Source: Caballeronia sordidicola
Lineage (GTDB): Bacteria; Pseudomonadota; Gammaproteobacteria; Burkholderiales; Burkholderiaceae
Length of the DNA: 64,000 nucleotides
Direction: 5' to 3'
Assembly: GCF_000729995.1 (NCBI RefSeq)
Contig: NZ_JNFG01000203.1
Location: forward strand, 17,210 to 81,209
Below are positions 1 to 8,770 of the stretch, one piece after another (position 1 is the first letter of the stretch; each line of letters starts with the position of its first letter). A model generated the notes under the pieces. It made no database searches and had not been told where the DNA came from. It worked only from the letters and a program-made list of their open reading frames with translations. The position numbers and the translations under genes are program-made.

Positions 1-1611
1 CTCGTGCCCGCGCTGGAACGCGAAGGCGCGGCGTGGCACCTCGACGCCCTCACCCGCGACGGCCTCGCGCTCACGCAACCCGACGTCCTCGCGCTCGCCG
101 ACCTGGCCAACCGGCATACGCCCGAACACCATCCGTTCAGCGCGCGCGGCGAGCGTATGGATGCAATCGAATTCCATCCGGCGTGGCACACGCTGCTTTC
201 CATGCTGCGCGAGCAAGGCCTTCACTCGCTGCCGTTCGAAACCGCTACGCCGAAACCCGGTTCAATGGCAGCGCGCGCCGCCGGATATTTTCTTCACGCG
301 CAACTGGAAAGCGGTTCGTTGTGCCCGCTGACCATGACTTTCGCCAGCATTCCCGTGCTGCAACAGGAACCCGCGCTGTACGCGAACTTGCGAGAGCAAT
401 TGCTCTCGCGCCGGCACGATCCACGCGATATCCCGCTCGGCGCCGGCAAGCAGTCGATGATGATCGGCATGGGCATGACCGAAAAACAGGGCGGCTCGGA
501 CGTGCGCAGCAACAAGACCCGTGCGGTGGCGACGGGCGCAGGCGGTCGGGGCGGCGAGTATCGGCTGATCGGCCATAAGTGGTTCTTCTCGGCGCCTCAA
601 TGTGACGCGCATCTCGTGCTGGCGCGCATGGGTGGAACCGACGAAAGCGACGACGGCAAAGGCCCGGTTTCCTGCTTCTACGTCCCGCGTTTCGCGCCGG
701 ATGGATCGAAGAACGCCGTGCAAATCCAGCAACTCAAGGACAAGCTCGGCAACCGCTCGAACGTCAGCAGCGAAGTCGAATTCCTCGATGCCTACGGCGT
801 CATGATCGGCGACGAAGGGCGCGGCGTACCGACGATCATCGAAATGGCGAACTTCACGCGTCTCGATTGCGTGATCGGCAGCGCCGCGTTGATGCGCGCC
901 GCGCTGATCCAGGCGATTCATCACGCGCGGCATCGGCGGGTCTTTGGCGCGAGGCTTATCGACCAGCCGTTGATGCGCAACGTCCTCACCGACCTTGCGC
1001 TGGAATCGGAAGCGGCCACCGTACTGTTTATGCGGCTCGCCGGCGCTTTCGAGAATTCAGCGAAGCCGGAGGAGCGGGCGTGGCGCCGTATCGTGACGCC
1101 GGCGGCGAAGTTCTGGGTCTGCAAGCGCGCGCTGGAATTTACCGGCGAGGCGATGGAGGTCTGGGGAGGAAACGGTTATGTCGAAACGGGGCCGATGGCG
1201 CGGTTTTATCGCGAGGCGCCGGTGAATTCGATCTGGGAGGGTTCGGGGAATGTGATGTGCCTCGACGTGCTGCGAGCGTTCGAGCGCGAACCCGATGCGG
1301 CCCGCGCGCTGTTCGATTCATGGCACGCGGTGGCGGGTGAACATCGTGTACTCGGCGATGCGCTGAAAACGCTGCAGGCCATGCTGACTGGTGACCCGGC
1401 TACGCGCGAAGCATCGGCGCGGGGGATCGTGCAGCAGTTGGTGCTGACCGCGCAAGCGGTTCTGCTCGCGCAGCACGCACCAGCGGACGTGGCGGCGGCG
1501 TTCATCGAAACCCGTCTCGGCGATGCCCGTGGTTCAGTCAATCGCGTATATGGAACGCTGCCGGCCACGTTCAATTTCAACGGAGTGATCGAGCGTGCGT
1601 TCGCGGGGTAG
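1..1611 (+). CDS. aidB: AidB-like acyl-CoA dehydrogenase family protein, 5' end cut by window edge
   Basis: The frame is open from base 1, and the first available start (GTG at 4) begins inside a conserved region. About 20 N-terminal residues are therefore probably missing to the left. The protein carries AidB hallmarks: FHPAWH, GMGMTEKQGGSDV with the FAD-proximal Ser, GHKWFFS, LKDKLGNRSN, and near the C-terminus EAMEVWGGNGY and VNSIWEGSGNVMCLDVLR. E. coli AidB is a flavoprotein of the alkylation response that binds DNA; related family members are ordinary isovaleryl-CoA-type dehydrogenases. The DNA-repair role is inferred from similarity. It is convergent with the flagellar genes that follow. 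Confidence 0.88.
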   Translation, partial: LVPALEREGAAWHLDALTRDGLALTQPDVLALADLANRHTPEHHPFSARGERMDAIEFHPAWHTLLSMLREQGLHSLPFETATPKPGSMAARAAGYFLHAQLESGSLCPLTMTFASIPVLQQEPALYANLREQLLSRRHDPRDIPLGAGKQSMMIGMGMTEKQGGSDVRSNKTRAVATGAGGRGGEYRLIGHKWFFSAPQCDAHLVLARMGGTDESDDGKGPVSCFYVPRFAPDGSKNAVQIQQLKDKLGNRSNVSSEVEFLDAYGVMIGDEGRGVPTIIEMANFTRLDCVIGSAALMRAALIQAIHHARHRRVFGARLIDQPLMRNVLTDLALESEAATVLFMRLAGAFENSAKPEERAWRRIVTPAAKFWVCKRALEFTGEAMEVWGGNGYVETGPMARFYREAPVNSIWEGSGNVMCLDVLRAFEREPDAARALFDSWHAVAGEHRVLGDALKTLQAMLTGDPATREASARGIVQQLVLTAQAVLLAQHAPADVAAAFIETRLGDARGSVNRVYGTLPATFNFNGVIERAFAG

Positions 1612-1708
1612 CGCGCAAAGGCATCGCCCGTCGAGCGCGTGTTTGCAGGGTAATTTGTTTGGGGACAGCGCGGGGTGGTTTCGGGGTAGCGCGAAAACGC
1701 AACGCCCG
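1605..1708. repeat. Imperfect direct repeat at the 3' end of the aidB-like gene
   Basis: Bases 1605-1630 (starting GGGGTAGCGCG) recur at 1683-1708 with about 22 of 26 matches and a 78-base offset. The first copy spans the stop codon of the aidB-like gene. It looks like a small duplication of the gene end; no function is evident. Confidence 0.5.
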
Positions 1709-1713
1709 ATGCC

Positions 1714-2055
1714 TCAAGTCGCGCGGCTGCGCCCCTTGCGCACTGGAATTGCCGGGTCGACTTCGGGCCGCGGCCCCACTTCCACCCCGTTCTCCAGCCG
1801 ATACAACCATGCAAGAAGTTCTGCCACCGCCTGATAAAGCGCGGGCGGGATGCGCGAGTCCAGGTCGACCTGCATCAGCAGCGACACCATCTCCGGCGAC
1901 TCATGCACGTATAGCCCCGCGTCTTTTGCGCGCTGCACGATCATTTCCGCGACCAACCCGTAGCCCTTCGCGACCACGCGCGGCGCCGCATCGGCATTTT
2001 TGGTGTCGTAGGTAAGCGCGGTCGCCTGCTTGCGTGAATCGTTGCGCAGACTCAC
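1714..2055 (-). CDS. FhlB-like protein (free-standing FlhB C-terminal domain homologue)
   Basis: This 113-residue protein matches the cytoplasmic C-terminal domain of FlhB/EscU export switch proteins. The segment from RVVAKGYGLVAEMIVQRAKDAG through IPPALYQAVAELLAWLYRLENG follows the same pattern as FlhB in this window (41.6 kb). It lacks the membrane part and the autocleaving NPTH motif, having ALTYDTKNAD in that place, as in B. subtilis YlqH. Such proteins can partly replace the FlhB C-domain in substrate switching of flagellar export. It overlaps the upstream FliK-like gene by 4 bases, so the two are probably co-translated and act together. Confidence 0.82.
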   Translation of the reverse strand: MSLRNDSRKQATALTYDTKNADAAPRVVAKGYGLVAEMIVQRAKDAGLYVHESPEMVSLLMQVDLDSRIPPALYQAVAELLAWLYRLENGVEVGPRPEVDPAIPVRKGRSRAT

Positions 2056-3407
2056 GTGTCGCTCCCAGCCGATGGCGGAGTCGACAAAGCTGCGCTCGCG
2101 GCATTGATGACATCGCGGAAATGGGGAAACGCCGGATCAGCGGCCAGGTCGGCCAGCGCATCGCGGGCGTGCACCGTCAACCCGGCGAGCTGCAATCCCG
2201 CGGCGTCGAGTTGTTGCCGGAAATGATCGCCATCGGCGGCAAGACGGGCCGCGCCGCCCTCGCTCGCATTCAGCCGCACCACCAGTTGCTGGCCAGTGAG
2301 CACCAGGTCCGCGTCCACATTGCCGAGCGTGGGCAAGCTCAGCGTGACACGCGTGTGCCAGGCGCGATCCGTATCGGCCGAACTGGTTCCCGCGCCGCCA
2401 TCCTGAAACGCATCGCGTCCATAAGGAGCGCGGTTTTGAGGCTGGATTTCCCAATCGAACTTCGCGCCCGGCCACGCTTCGCCGGACCAGCGAAACTGGT
2501 CGGAGGCGAGTACGTCGAGCTGCTGGCGGACCAACGGAATAGTCGATGGATGAATACCGGCGGCCACCGCTGCCTGCACGGCCGAATCCTGCAGATGCGC
2601 GGCCGAAGGCGGCGCGAGCGTTGCCGGTGTCCCGGCCCCCTGCGCCGTCGATGAAAACACGCTTGCCGGCATTGCGCGCACCGATGCCGCCATCGCCGCC
2701 GCCTGCTGCGGCGTTTGCGGCGTCGGCACGGGACGCATTGGATTGGGCGCGTCGGGGGTATCGGCTGCGGCGAAAGTCGGTGGAAGCAGCGTTTCGTCGA
2801 TGGCGGCTTCGGGCCCGGCTTCCGCCGCAGCCGGGAAGGAATCCGACAGCAATCCATCCGCCAATTTGTCCACCCGCGCCTGCGGCTCATTTCCCAGCGA
2901 CGCAAGCGAACGCTGTCCGCCCAGCCAGAGCGCGATATGGTTTTCGTAGAAAAGGCCGCTGTCCGCGACGGTCCGAGCCAGCATGGCCGCCAGTACGGGC
3001 GCGGGCAAAGGCGGCGCAGGCGGATTGACCGCGCTCGCGGCATTCGCCGAACTGGAGGAAAACAACGACCCGGACAGGCTCTCGAACGCGCTGGCAGCCA
3101 GGATCAGGCGCGGCGCGGTCGGCCACAACGGCGAGCTGCCGAGCAAAGCGGGCGTCGCGCTGCCGCCGAACCGTGAAATGATGTCGAGCGTGCGCGCGAT
3201 CTCGCTCAGCGCGGTCTGCGTCGACGGGCCTGGCGCGGCATACGCGTTGATAACGGCCGCGGGCGTGGCGACCCTCGGGGTATCGACAGAAAGTTGCGAG
3301 GCATTGGCTTGAGGCGCGGTCGAACTGGTCTGCGTATTGAGCGCGGACAACAGCATGTCAGTGCGGCTGGCAAGCAGCGCAGCGACGGCGGAGTCCAGTC
3401 CAGTCAT
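2052..3407 (-). CDS. FliK-like flagellar hook-length control family protein (second copy)
   Basis: A 451-residue protein with a long Ala/Pro-rich N-terminal part and a conserved C-terminal domain of the FliK/YlqG type: FRWSGEAWPGAKFDWEIQ, then a beta-rich stretch TRVTLSLPTLGNVDADLVLTG, then LAADGDHFRQQLDAAGLQLAGL. The start at 3407 has GAGGAT upstream. It precedes and overlaps the FhlB-like gene. The pair resembles a duplicated FliK/FlhB switch module, separate from the canonical fliK at 10.8 kb and flhB at 40.7 kb. A role in export specificity is inferred from family and context. Confidence 0.75.
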   Translation of the reverse strand: MTGLDSAVAALLASRTDMLLSALNTQTSSTAPQANASQLSVDTPRVATPAAVINAYAAPGPSTQTALSEIARTLDIISRFGGSATPALLGSSPLWPTAPRLILAASAFESLSGSLFSSSSANAASAVNPPAPPLPAPVLAAMLARTVADSGLFYENHIALWLGGQRSLASLGNEPQARVDKLADGLLSDSFPAAAEAGPEAAIDETLLPPTFAAADTPDAPNPMRPVPTPQTPQQAAAMAASVRAMPASVFSSTAQGAGTPATLAPPSAAHLQDSAVQAAVAAGIHPSTIPLVRQQLDVLASDQFRWSGEAWPGAKFDWEIQPQNRAPYGRDAFQDGGAGTSSADTDRAWHTRVTLSLPTLGNVDADLVLTGQQLVVRLNASEGGAARLAADGDHFRQQLDAAGLQLAGLTVHARDALADLAADPAFPHFRDVINAASAALSTPPSAGSDT

Positions 3408-3493
3408 GCCAATATCCTCGGGTCAGCAGTTCAGCCGAAAGGCCGGCCACCGGTTTTAACGAGCTGCAAACGCAACAACCACATCAACCGCGT

Positions 3494-3826
3494 CTAGCGA
3501 AACCCGATCATCTTCTTCAAAACTCGCACTGGCCTGTTCACCGTGAATAGCGCTGCGGACAAACGCGCGAGGCTGGGGGTGCTGAGGTCGCGTATGGCAG
3601 CGTCGTCGGCCAGAATCCGGCGCACCAGTTCGAGCTTGCGGGCACGCGCGGAGTCGTCCAGTTCGGAACGGGGATCGACTTCTCTCAAGCCGTCGACCAA
3701 ATCCCGGTATGCGCCCTGCATAGTCTTCAGTTCACCCCACTCTCCACTGCGTGCTGCGGCCAGCATGCACGAAGAAAGTGCGGCAATCGCTTCATAATGA
3801 GCGAAATATTCGTGTGTGGTTTTCAT
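3494..3826 (-). CDS. fliT: Flagellar protein FliT (export chaperone for FliD)
   Basis: A 110-residue, largely helical protein. Length, position directly after fliS, and sequence (MKTTHEYFAHYEAIAALSS..., helical C-terminal end) fit FliT. FliT binds the cap protein FliD and, in enterics, inhibits FlhDC. ATG at 3826 is preferred over the upstream TTG at 3835, although neither has a strong ribosome binding site. That suggests coupling to fliS, which ends 24 bases upstream. Confidence 0.82.
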   Translation of the reverse strand: MKTTHEYFAHYEAIAALSSCMLAAARSGEWGELKTMQGAYRDLVDGLREVDPRSELDDSARARKLELVRRILADDAAIRDLSTPSLARLSAALFTVNRPVRVLKKMIGFR

Positions 3827-3850
3827 TATGTGCAAGCAAGTTTCGCGGCT

Positions 3851-4264
3851 TCACGCCGCAGCCATTTTTGCTGCATCGGGTGCAATCGCCATCCAGGCTT
3901 CCTCCAGGGTCGCCAGCAGGCCATCGATCTCCACCAGCACTTCTTCGCTCTGACGCACGTTCGCTTCAAGCAGCCGGTGCGCCATGTAGGTGTACAGCGC
4001 GTCCAGGCGTGCCGCGATATCGCCGCCAATGTCCTTGTTCAGCGACTGCTGCAAACCGCTTTCAATGATGCTGATCGCTTTCGAGATCGCCTCGCCGCGT
4101 GCCGGGATATTGCCCTTCTGCAGGTGCATCCGCGCCTGGGCAATCGCCTGTCGCGCGCCCTGATACAACATGGCGACCAGCCTGTGCGGGCTCGCGCCCA
4201 TTACCCCTGTCTGAACGCCGACGCGCGCATAGGCGTTGGCCCCACCGTGTGCCTGGGAAAACAT
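3851..4264 (-). CDS. fliS: Flagellin export chaperone FliS
   Basis: A 137-residue four-helix FliS. The N-terminal AYARVGVQTGVMGASPHRLVAMLYQGA and the following helices match the family closely. FliS binds the C-terminal helix of flagellin in the cytoplasm, prevents early polymerisation and delivers it to FlhA. AGGAGAGG lies 6 bases before the ATG. It is first in a leftward unit with fliT. A sigma-28 promoter (4515-4541) and two tandem hairpins (4283-4371) lie upstream, so the mRNA leader is long (about 240 nt). Flagellin and FliD genes are not in the window. Confidence 0.95.
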   Translation of the reverse strand: MFSQAHGGANAYARVGVQTGVMGASPHRLVAMLYQGARQAIAQARMHLQKGNIPARGEAISKAISIIESGLQQSLNKDIGGDIAARLDALYTYMAHRLLEANVRQSEEVLVEIDGLLATLEEAWMAIAPDAAKMAAA

Positions 4265-4282
4265 CCGACCCTCTCCTGTGTC

Positions 4283-4371
4283 GACCAGAGTTGGCGCTTT
4301 AGCGCCTTACTCTGGTCCCATGCCGTTGTCCGCGATCGACCAGAGTTGGTGCAAAGCTCCTTACTCTGGTC
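4283..4371. repeat. Two tandem copies of a 34-35-base hairpin in the fliS leader
   Basis: Copy 1 (4283-4317) and copy 2 (4338-4371) each begin GACCAGAGTTGG and end CCTTACTCTGGTC, giving a 9-base perfect stem (GACCAGAGT with ACTCTGGTC). Copy 1 extends it with GGCGC/GCGCC. Loops differ while stems are conserved, as expected of a structured RNA or a REP-like palindrome. On the fliS strand the nearer hairpin ends 19 bases before the start codon, just before the Shine-Dalgarno. It may be a mobile REP-type element or a translational control element. Confidence 0.7.
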
Positions 4372-4514
4372 GCATGTTTCCGTCGCTTCATGGGCGTTCG
4401 CGCGAAGGCGCTGCACACCAGCCTACCTAGTGACGAAAACCCTGATGAACCGGTGCCGATAAACGGGTTAGGACCCTTCTATTTGTCTGACCGTTTATCG
4501 TGCTGCTATCCGGG

Positions 4515-4541
4515 TTATCGGAGAAAGCGGCAAAAGCTTTA
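4515..4541 (-). promoter_or_regulatory. Sigma-28 (FliA) promoter for fliST
   Basis: Read on the minus strand: TAAAGCTT, 11 bases, TCCGATAA, close to the FliA consensus TAAAGTTT-N11-GCCGATAA. It faces fliS, about 250 bases upstream of its start. Nearby, CGATAAACGG (4457-4466) and its exact inverse CCGTTTATCG (4491-4500) form a further dyad between promoter and hairpins. Confidence 0.7.
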
Positions 4542-4621
4542 GGCGTGCTTTGCGTCACAGCGAATTCCAGGAAGGGAAATAGTCGGCAGGTCGATGAGGC
4601 GGAAAACCGGCGGCACAGTGT

Positions 4622-4972
4622 TCAGACCGAGATATTCATGATGTCGTTGTAGGCCGAAACGAGCTTGTTGCGGACCTGCAAACCGAACTGGAAGCCAACG
4701 TTCGCCTTTTGCATGTCAACCATCACATCGTTCAGCGAAACGTTTGGCGCGCCTACTTCAAACGCGTGCGCCTGGGTGATCGCGTTGTTCTGGCTGCTGC
4801 TGATACTGTCGAGAGACGACTTCAGCGCGTCGGCGAAACTGCCGGCGCTCGCTGCACCCGATTCGGGCACGACGCTGCCGCCGGCGACGTTGCCGGCGCC
4901 GCCCGCAGCCTGTGTCGACATGGCCTGCATTTGCTGAAGCGCCGAACTCAACGGGCTGATGGGAGCATTCAT
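4622..4972 (-). CDS. fliE: Flagellar MS ring-rod junction protein FliE
   Basis: A 116-residue protein from the ATG at 4972 (GGAG 6 bases before), chosen over an upstream in-frame start at 5044 that would add an unrelated 24-residue tail. The C-terminal half (FADALKSSLDSISSSQNNA, then VSLNDVMVDMQKANVGFQFGLQVRNKL and YNDIMNISV) is typical of FliE. FliE joins the FliF ring to the proximal rod and is an early export substrate. It is monocistronic here and divergent from fliF. Confidence 0.95.
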   Translation of the reverse strand: MNAPISPLSSALQQMQAMSTQAAGGAGNVAGGSVVPESGAASAGSFADALKSSLDSISSSQNNAITQAHAFEVGAPNVSLNDVMVDMQKANVGFQFGLQVRNKLVSAYNDIMNISV

Positions 4973-5306
4973 GGTGTCTCCAGAAGGAACGGAAAGGAAC
5001 TGAAAATCGGCGGCAACATATGGATGACGGTACTTCTGGGACAATTCGAACCGGGGCCTGTCCCGGGCCTCAGGCCGGCGTCTGCGCCGGAGCCTGGGCG
5101 GTTCGCCATATGGCTTGACCGATTAGGAAAAAGTCTAGCAGCAGCGCCATTTCCCAAAGCGGGGAAAGGGAACCAAATCTCGCTTCTGTTCGCTGAATCG
5201 ACTTACCTCTCCTTACGGATAATTCCTCTCATGAAACTGCCTGCAGCGCGCACGGTCATCGCCGCCACGCCTCGCAGAAAACGCAAGACTCGGAGAGTTT
5301 CGAAGC
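4973..5306. promoter_or_regulatory. Divergent fliE/fliF promoter region with a strong dyad
   Basis: 334 bases between two early flagellar genes. A dyad at 5071-5096 (CAGGCCGGCG, TCTG, CGCCG-GA-GCCTG) can form a 10-base-pair stem with a 2-base bulge. No sigma-28 motif is seen. Class II control by FlhDC is expected from the gene set, but its box was not identified with confidence. Confidence 0.45.
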
Positions 5307-7091
5307 ATGGATTCCACAACCAACCTGATCAACCCGGACGCCCGCATGGGTCTGACCGGCGCGCAGCCGGGCGCGGCCGGGTCGATCACCGCAGGAACGG
5401 GCGGAGCCGGCTACGCGGGCGGCGCGGACTTCAGCGGCGCTAACGGCTTCGGTCCGCGCATGCCGATGCTCAACCAGTTCCGCAACAACCCGCGCATGCC
5501 GCTGATCATTGCTGTCGCTATCCTGGCCGTGGTGGTCGCGGGCCTGGTGATGTGGTCGCGCCAGCCGGATTACCGGGTGTTGTTCAGCAACCTCTCCGAC
5601 CGCGACGGCGGTGCGATCGTCGCGGCGCTCCAGCAAGGCAATATTCCCTACAAGATTGCCGAATCGGGCGGCGCGATCCTGGTTCCCAGCGACGCGGTGC
5701 ACGAAACCCGCCTGCGCCTGGCGTCGCAGGGTTTGCCGAAGAACGGCTCGGTCGGCTTCGAATTGATGGATAACCAGAAGTTCGGCATCAGCCAGTTCGC
5801 CGAGCAGGTCAACTATCAGCGCGCGCTGGAAGGCGAGCTGGAAAAAACCATCGCGTCGATCTCCTCGGTGCGCGAAGCCCGTGTCCATCTCGCCATTCCG
5901 AAGCCCACCGTGTTCGTGCGGGAAAAGGAACTGCCGACCGCGTCGGTCATGCTGAATCTCTACCCCGGCCGCGCGCTGGACGAGGGTCAGATCATCGCGA
6001 TCCAGCACATGGTGTCTTCCGGCGTGCCGGATATGCCCGTGAAGAACGTGACGATCGTCGATCAGGACGGCAACCTCCTCACGCAGCAAAGCTCGGCGAA
6101 CGGGCTTGACGCGTCGCAGCTCAAATATGTGCAGCAGATCGAGCACAACACGCAGGGACGCATCGACGCCATCCTCGCGCCGCTGTTCGGCGCCGGCAAC
6201 GCGCATTCGCAGGTGAGCGCGGATATCGACTTCTCGAAGCTCGAGCAAACCGCCGAAAGTTACGGCCCGAACGCTAATCCGCAAAACACGGCGATCCGCA
6301 GCCAGCAATCGAGCCTTTCGAATGACAGCGGCGGCGCAAACGCGGGCGGCGTGCCGGGCGCACTGTCGAACCAGCCGCCGGCCGCGTCGTCCGCGCCTGT
6401 CGACGCACCCGCGAGCGGCGCCGACGGTGGAAAAACCGCGCCGGTCAGCATGCGCAAGGACACCACGACCAATTACGAAGTGGACCGCACCGTGCGTCAC
6501 TACGAGCAGCCGATGGGCGGCATCAAGCGCCTGTCCGTCGCCGTGGTGGTGAACTACCTGAGGCAGGTCGACGCCAAGGGCAAGGTCACCATGCTGCCGC
6601 TGCCCGCCGACAAGCTCGAGCAGGTGCAGCAACTGGTCAAAGACGCGATGGGCTACGACGAAAAGCGTGGCGATTCGGTGAACGTGGTCAACAGCACCTT
6701 CCTGGTGGATTCGACCGTAATTCCCGACGTGCCGTGGTGGCGCACCCCGGACATGATCGCGCGCGCGATCCAGCTCGCAAAGTACGCGGGGATTGGAGCG
6801 GTGGCGTTGTTCCTGTATTTCAGCATGGTGAAGCCGGCGCTGCGCCGCGCCTTCCCGCCGCCTCCGGAGCCGGCAGCGCTGGCCGCGCCGGATGACCTGT
6901 CGCTGCTCGACGGGCCGTCCATGCCGAAATCGCAGGTGGAAGAAGAAAAGGATGCCGAGGTAAGTTTGCTCGGTCATGAAAGCAACAAGGCCAAGTTCGA
7001 ACGCAATCTCGACTACGCGCGCATGGTTGCGCGCCAGGACCCGAGAATCGTCGCGACGGTCGTCAAGAACTGGGTGTCCGATGAACGCTGA
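5307..7091 (+). CDS. fliF: Flagellar MS-ring protein FliF
   Basis: A 594-residue MS-ring subunit. There are two membrane segments (about residues 62-80, PLIIAVAILAVVVAGLVMW; about 485-507), with the periplasmic ring-building YscJ-type domains between them (YRVLFSNLSDRDGGAIVAALQ; EGELEKTIASISSVREARVHLAIP). A short cytoplasmic FliG-binding tail ends ARMVARQDPRIVATVVKNWV. GGAGAG precedes the ATG. It is first of the fliFGHIJK operon and overlaps fliG by 11 bases. A Gly/Ala-rich N-terminal extension of about 50 residues precedes the first membrane segment. Confidence 0.97.
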   Translation: MDSTTNLINPDARMGLTGAQPGAAGSITAGTGGAGYAGGADFSGANGFGPRMPMLNQFRNNPRMPLIIAVAILAVVVAGLVMWSRQPDYRVLFSNLSDRDGGAIVAALQQGNIPYKIAESGGAILVPSDAVHETRLRLASQGLPKNGSVGFELMDNQKFGISQFAEQVNYQRALEGELEKTIASISSVREARVHLAIPKPTVFVREKELPTASVMLNLYPGRALDEGQIIAIQHMVSSGVPDMPVKNVTIVDQDGNLLTQQSSANGLDASQLKYVQQIEHNTQGRIDAILAPLFGAGNAHSQVSADIDFSKLEQTAESYGPNANPQNTAIRSQQSSLSNDSGGANAGGVPGALSNQPPAASSAPVDAPASGADGGKTAPVSMRKDTTTNYEVDRTVRHYEQPMGGIKRLSVAVVVNYLRQVDAKGKVTMLPLPADKLEQVQQLVKDAMGYDEKRGDSVNVVNSTFLVDSTVIPDVPWWRTPDMIARAIQLAKYAGIGAVALFLYFSMVKPALRRAFPPPPEPAALAAPDDLSLLDGPSMPKSQVEEEKDAEVSLLGHESNKAKFERNLDYARMVARQDPRIVATVVKNWVSDER

Positions 7092-8076
7092 AGGCCTCAA
7101 TAAAGCCGCGCTCCTGCTGATGTCGATTGGTGAATCGGAAGCGGCGGAAGTGTTCAAGTACCTTGGCCCGCGCGAGGTGCAGAAGATCGGCGCGACCATG
7201 GCGACGTTGAAAAACGTGACGCGCGAACAACTCGATAACGTGATGACCGAGTTCGTCAACGAAGCCGAGCAGCACACCGCGCTGTCGCTCGATTCGAGCG
7301 AATATATCCGCGCTGTGCTGACCAAGGCGCTCGGCGAAAACAAGGCGGGCGCGCTGATCGACCGGATCCTGCAGGGCAGCGATACCAGCGGTATCGAAGG
7401 CCTGAAGTGGATGGATTCGGCCGCCGTCGCCGAACTGATCAAGAACGAGCATCCGCAGATCATTGCGACGATCCTGGTTCACTTGGACCGCGATCAGGCG
7501 TCCGAAATCGTGGCGCTGATGACAGAACGCTTACGCAACGACGTGCTGCTGCGCATTGCCACGCTCGACGGTATCCAGCCGGCCGCGCTGCGTGAACTCG
7601 ACGACGTGCTCACCACCCTCCTCTCCGGCAGCGACAACCTGAAGCGCGCACCGATGGGCGGCATCCGCACGGCGGCGGAAATCCTCAACTTCATGTCGAC
7701 GGCGCACGAGGAATCCGTGATCGAAAACGTGAAGGAATTCGATGCGGAACTCGCGCAGAAGATCATCGATCAAATGTTTGTGTTCGAGAATCTGCTCGAA
7801 CTTGAAGACCGCGCAATCCAGTTGCTGCTGAAAGAAGTGGAATCCGAAACGCTGATCGTCTCGCTGAAAGGCGCGCAACCGCCTTTGCGGCAAAAGTTCC
7901 TGTCGAACATGTCGCAGCGCGCCGCCGAACTGCTGGCCGAAGATCTCGACTCGCGCGGCCCGGTGCGGCTCTCGGAAGTCGAGGCGCAGCAGCGCAAGAT
8001 CCTGCAGGTCGTGCGCAACCTGGCCGAATCGGGTCAGATCCAGTTAGGCGGCAAGGCCGAGGACGCGTATGTCTGA
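7081..8076 (+). CDS. fliG: Flagellar motor switch protein FliG
   Basis: A 331-residue FliG, started at the ATG at 7081 inside the end of fliF. N-, middle and C-domains are all present: KAALLLMSIGESEAAEVFKYL; the EHPQIIATILVHL motif of the middle domain; GGIRTAAEILNFM; and the charged motor helix region DLLELEDRAIQLLLKEV near the C-terminus. FliG links the FliF ring to FliM and carries the torque-generating interface with MotA. It overlaps fliF by 11 bases and fliH by 8. Confidence 0.97.
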   Translation: MNAEGLNKAALLLMSIGESEAAEVFKYLGPREVQKIGATMATLKNVTREQLDNVMTEFVNEAEQHTALSLDSSEYIRAVLTKALGENKAGALIDRILQGSDTSGIEGLKWMDSAAVAELIKNEHPQIIATILVHLDRDQASEIVALMTERLRNDVLLRIATLDGIQPAALRELDDVLTTLLSGSDNLKRAPMGGIRTAAEILNFMSTAHEESVIENVKEFDAELAQKIIDQMFVFENLLELEDRAIQLLLKEVESETLIVSLKGAQPPLRQKFLSNMSQRAAELLAEDLDSRGPVRLSEVEAQQRKILQVVRNLAESGQIQLGGKAEDAYV

Positions 8077-8770
8077 CGCTGCCGAAGCCGCCAAGAAGGC
8101 TCACGCTATCGATGCGGCCAAAAAGGCACGCATGTCCGCTTATCAGCGCTGGGAGATGGCGTCGTTCGATCCGGTTCCGGTCGATCGCAGCGCCGCCGAT
8201 CAAGCCGCGCTGGAAAAGCACTTGCGCCGTGTTCGCGATGAAGCGCACGCGCAGGGGTTGGCATCGGGCCATGTGGCGGGTCAGGCAATGGGCTACAAGG
8301 CCGGTTACGACCAGGGTTACGAACAAGCAGTGGAAGAAGGCCGCCGCCAAGCGCGGGCGGAAGCAGCGCGGCTCGTACAAATGGCCGATACTTTCAAGAT
8401 TGCGCTGCAAGCCGCGGACGCAGTCGTTGCCGAGGCGCTGACGGCGCTGGCGCTGGACATCGCGCAGCAAGTGGTTTCGCAGCATCTGACACTCGATCCG
8501 ACCGCCGTGCTGGCCGTTGCGCGCTCGGTGATCGCGGCTGAGCCGGCGTTGGCCGGAGCGCCGTATCTGACCGTGAATCCGGCGGATCTGCCGATTGTCG
8601 AAGCGTATTTGCTGGAAGAACTCCAGGCGGCGGGATGGTCGGTCAGGACCGACCCGGATATTGAGCGCGGCGGTTGCCGGGCGCACGCGGCAAGCGGTGA
8701 AATCGATGCAACCAATGTCACGCGCTGGGAGCGCGTGGCGGCGGCGCTCGGGAGGTCACAACCGTGGTGA
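8069..8770 (+). CDS. fliH: Flagellar assembly protein FliH
   Basis: A 233-residue regulator of the export ATPase. Its middle part has the family's repeated glycine pattern (GLASGHVAGQAMGYKAGYDQGYEQAVEEGRRQ), a GxxxG-type helix, followed by the VirE2-like C-domain. FliH dimers bind FliI, restrain its ATPase and dock it at FliN and FlhA. It is flanked by fliG (8-base overlap) and fliI (7-base overlap). Confidence 0.94.
   Translation: MSDAAEAAKKAHAIDAAKKARMSAYQRWEMASFDPVPVDRSAADQAALEKHLRRVRDEAHAQGLASGHVAGQAMGYKAGYDQGYEQAVEEGRRQARAEAARLVQMADTFKIALQAADAVVAEALTALALDIAQQVVSQHLTLDPTAVLAVARSVIAAEPALAGAPYLTVNPADLPIVEAYLLEELQAAGWSVRTDPDIERGGCRAHAASGEIDATNVTRWERVAAALGRSQPW

Noticed and set aside
5256..7463. 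A 735-codon ORF on the minus strand opposite fliF-fliG
   Set aside because: It mirrors the reading frame of strongly conserved fliF and fliG, is Arg/His-rich without domain features and arises from high-GC codon bias.
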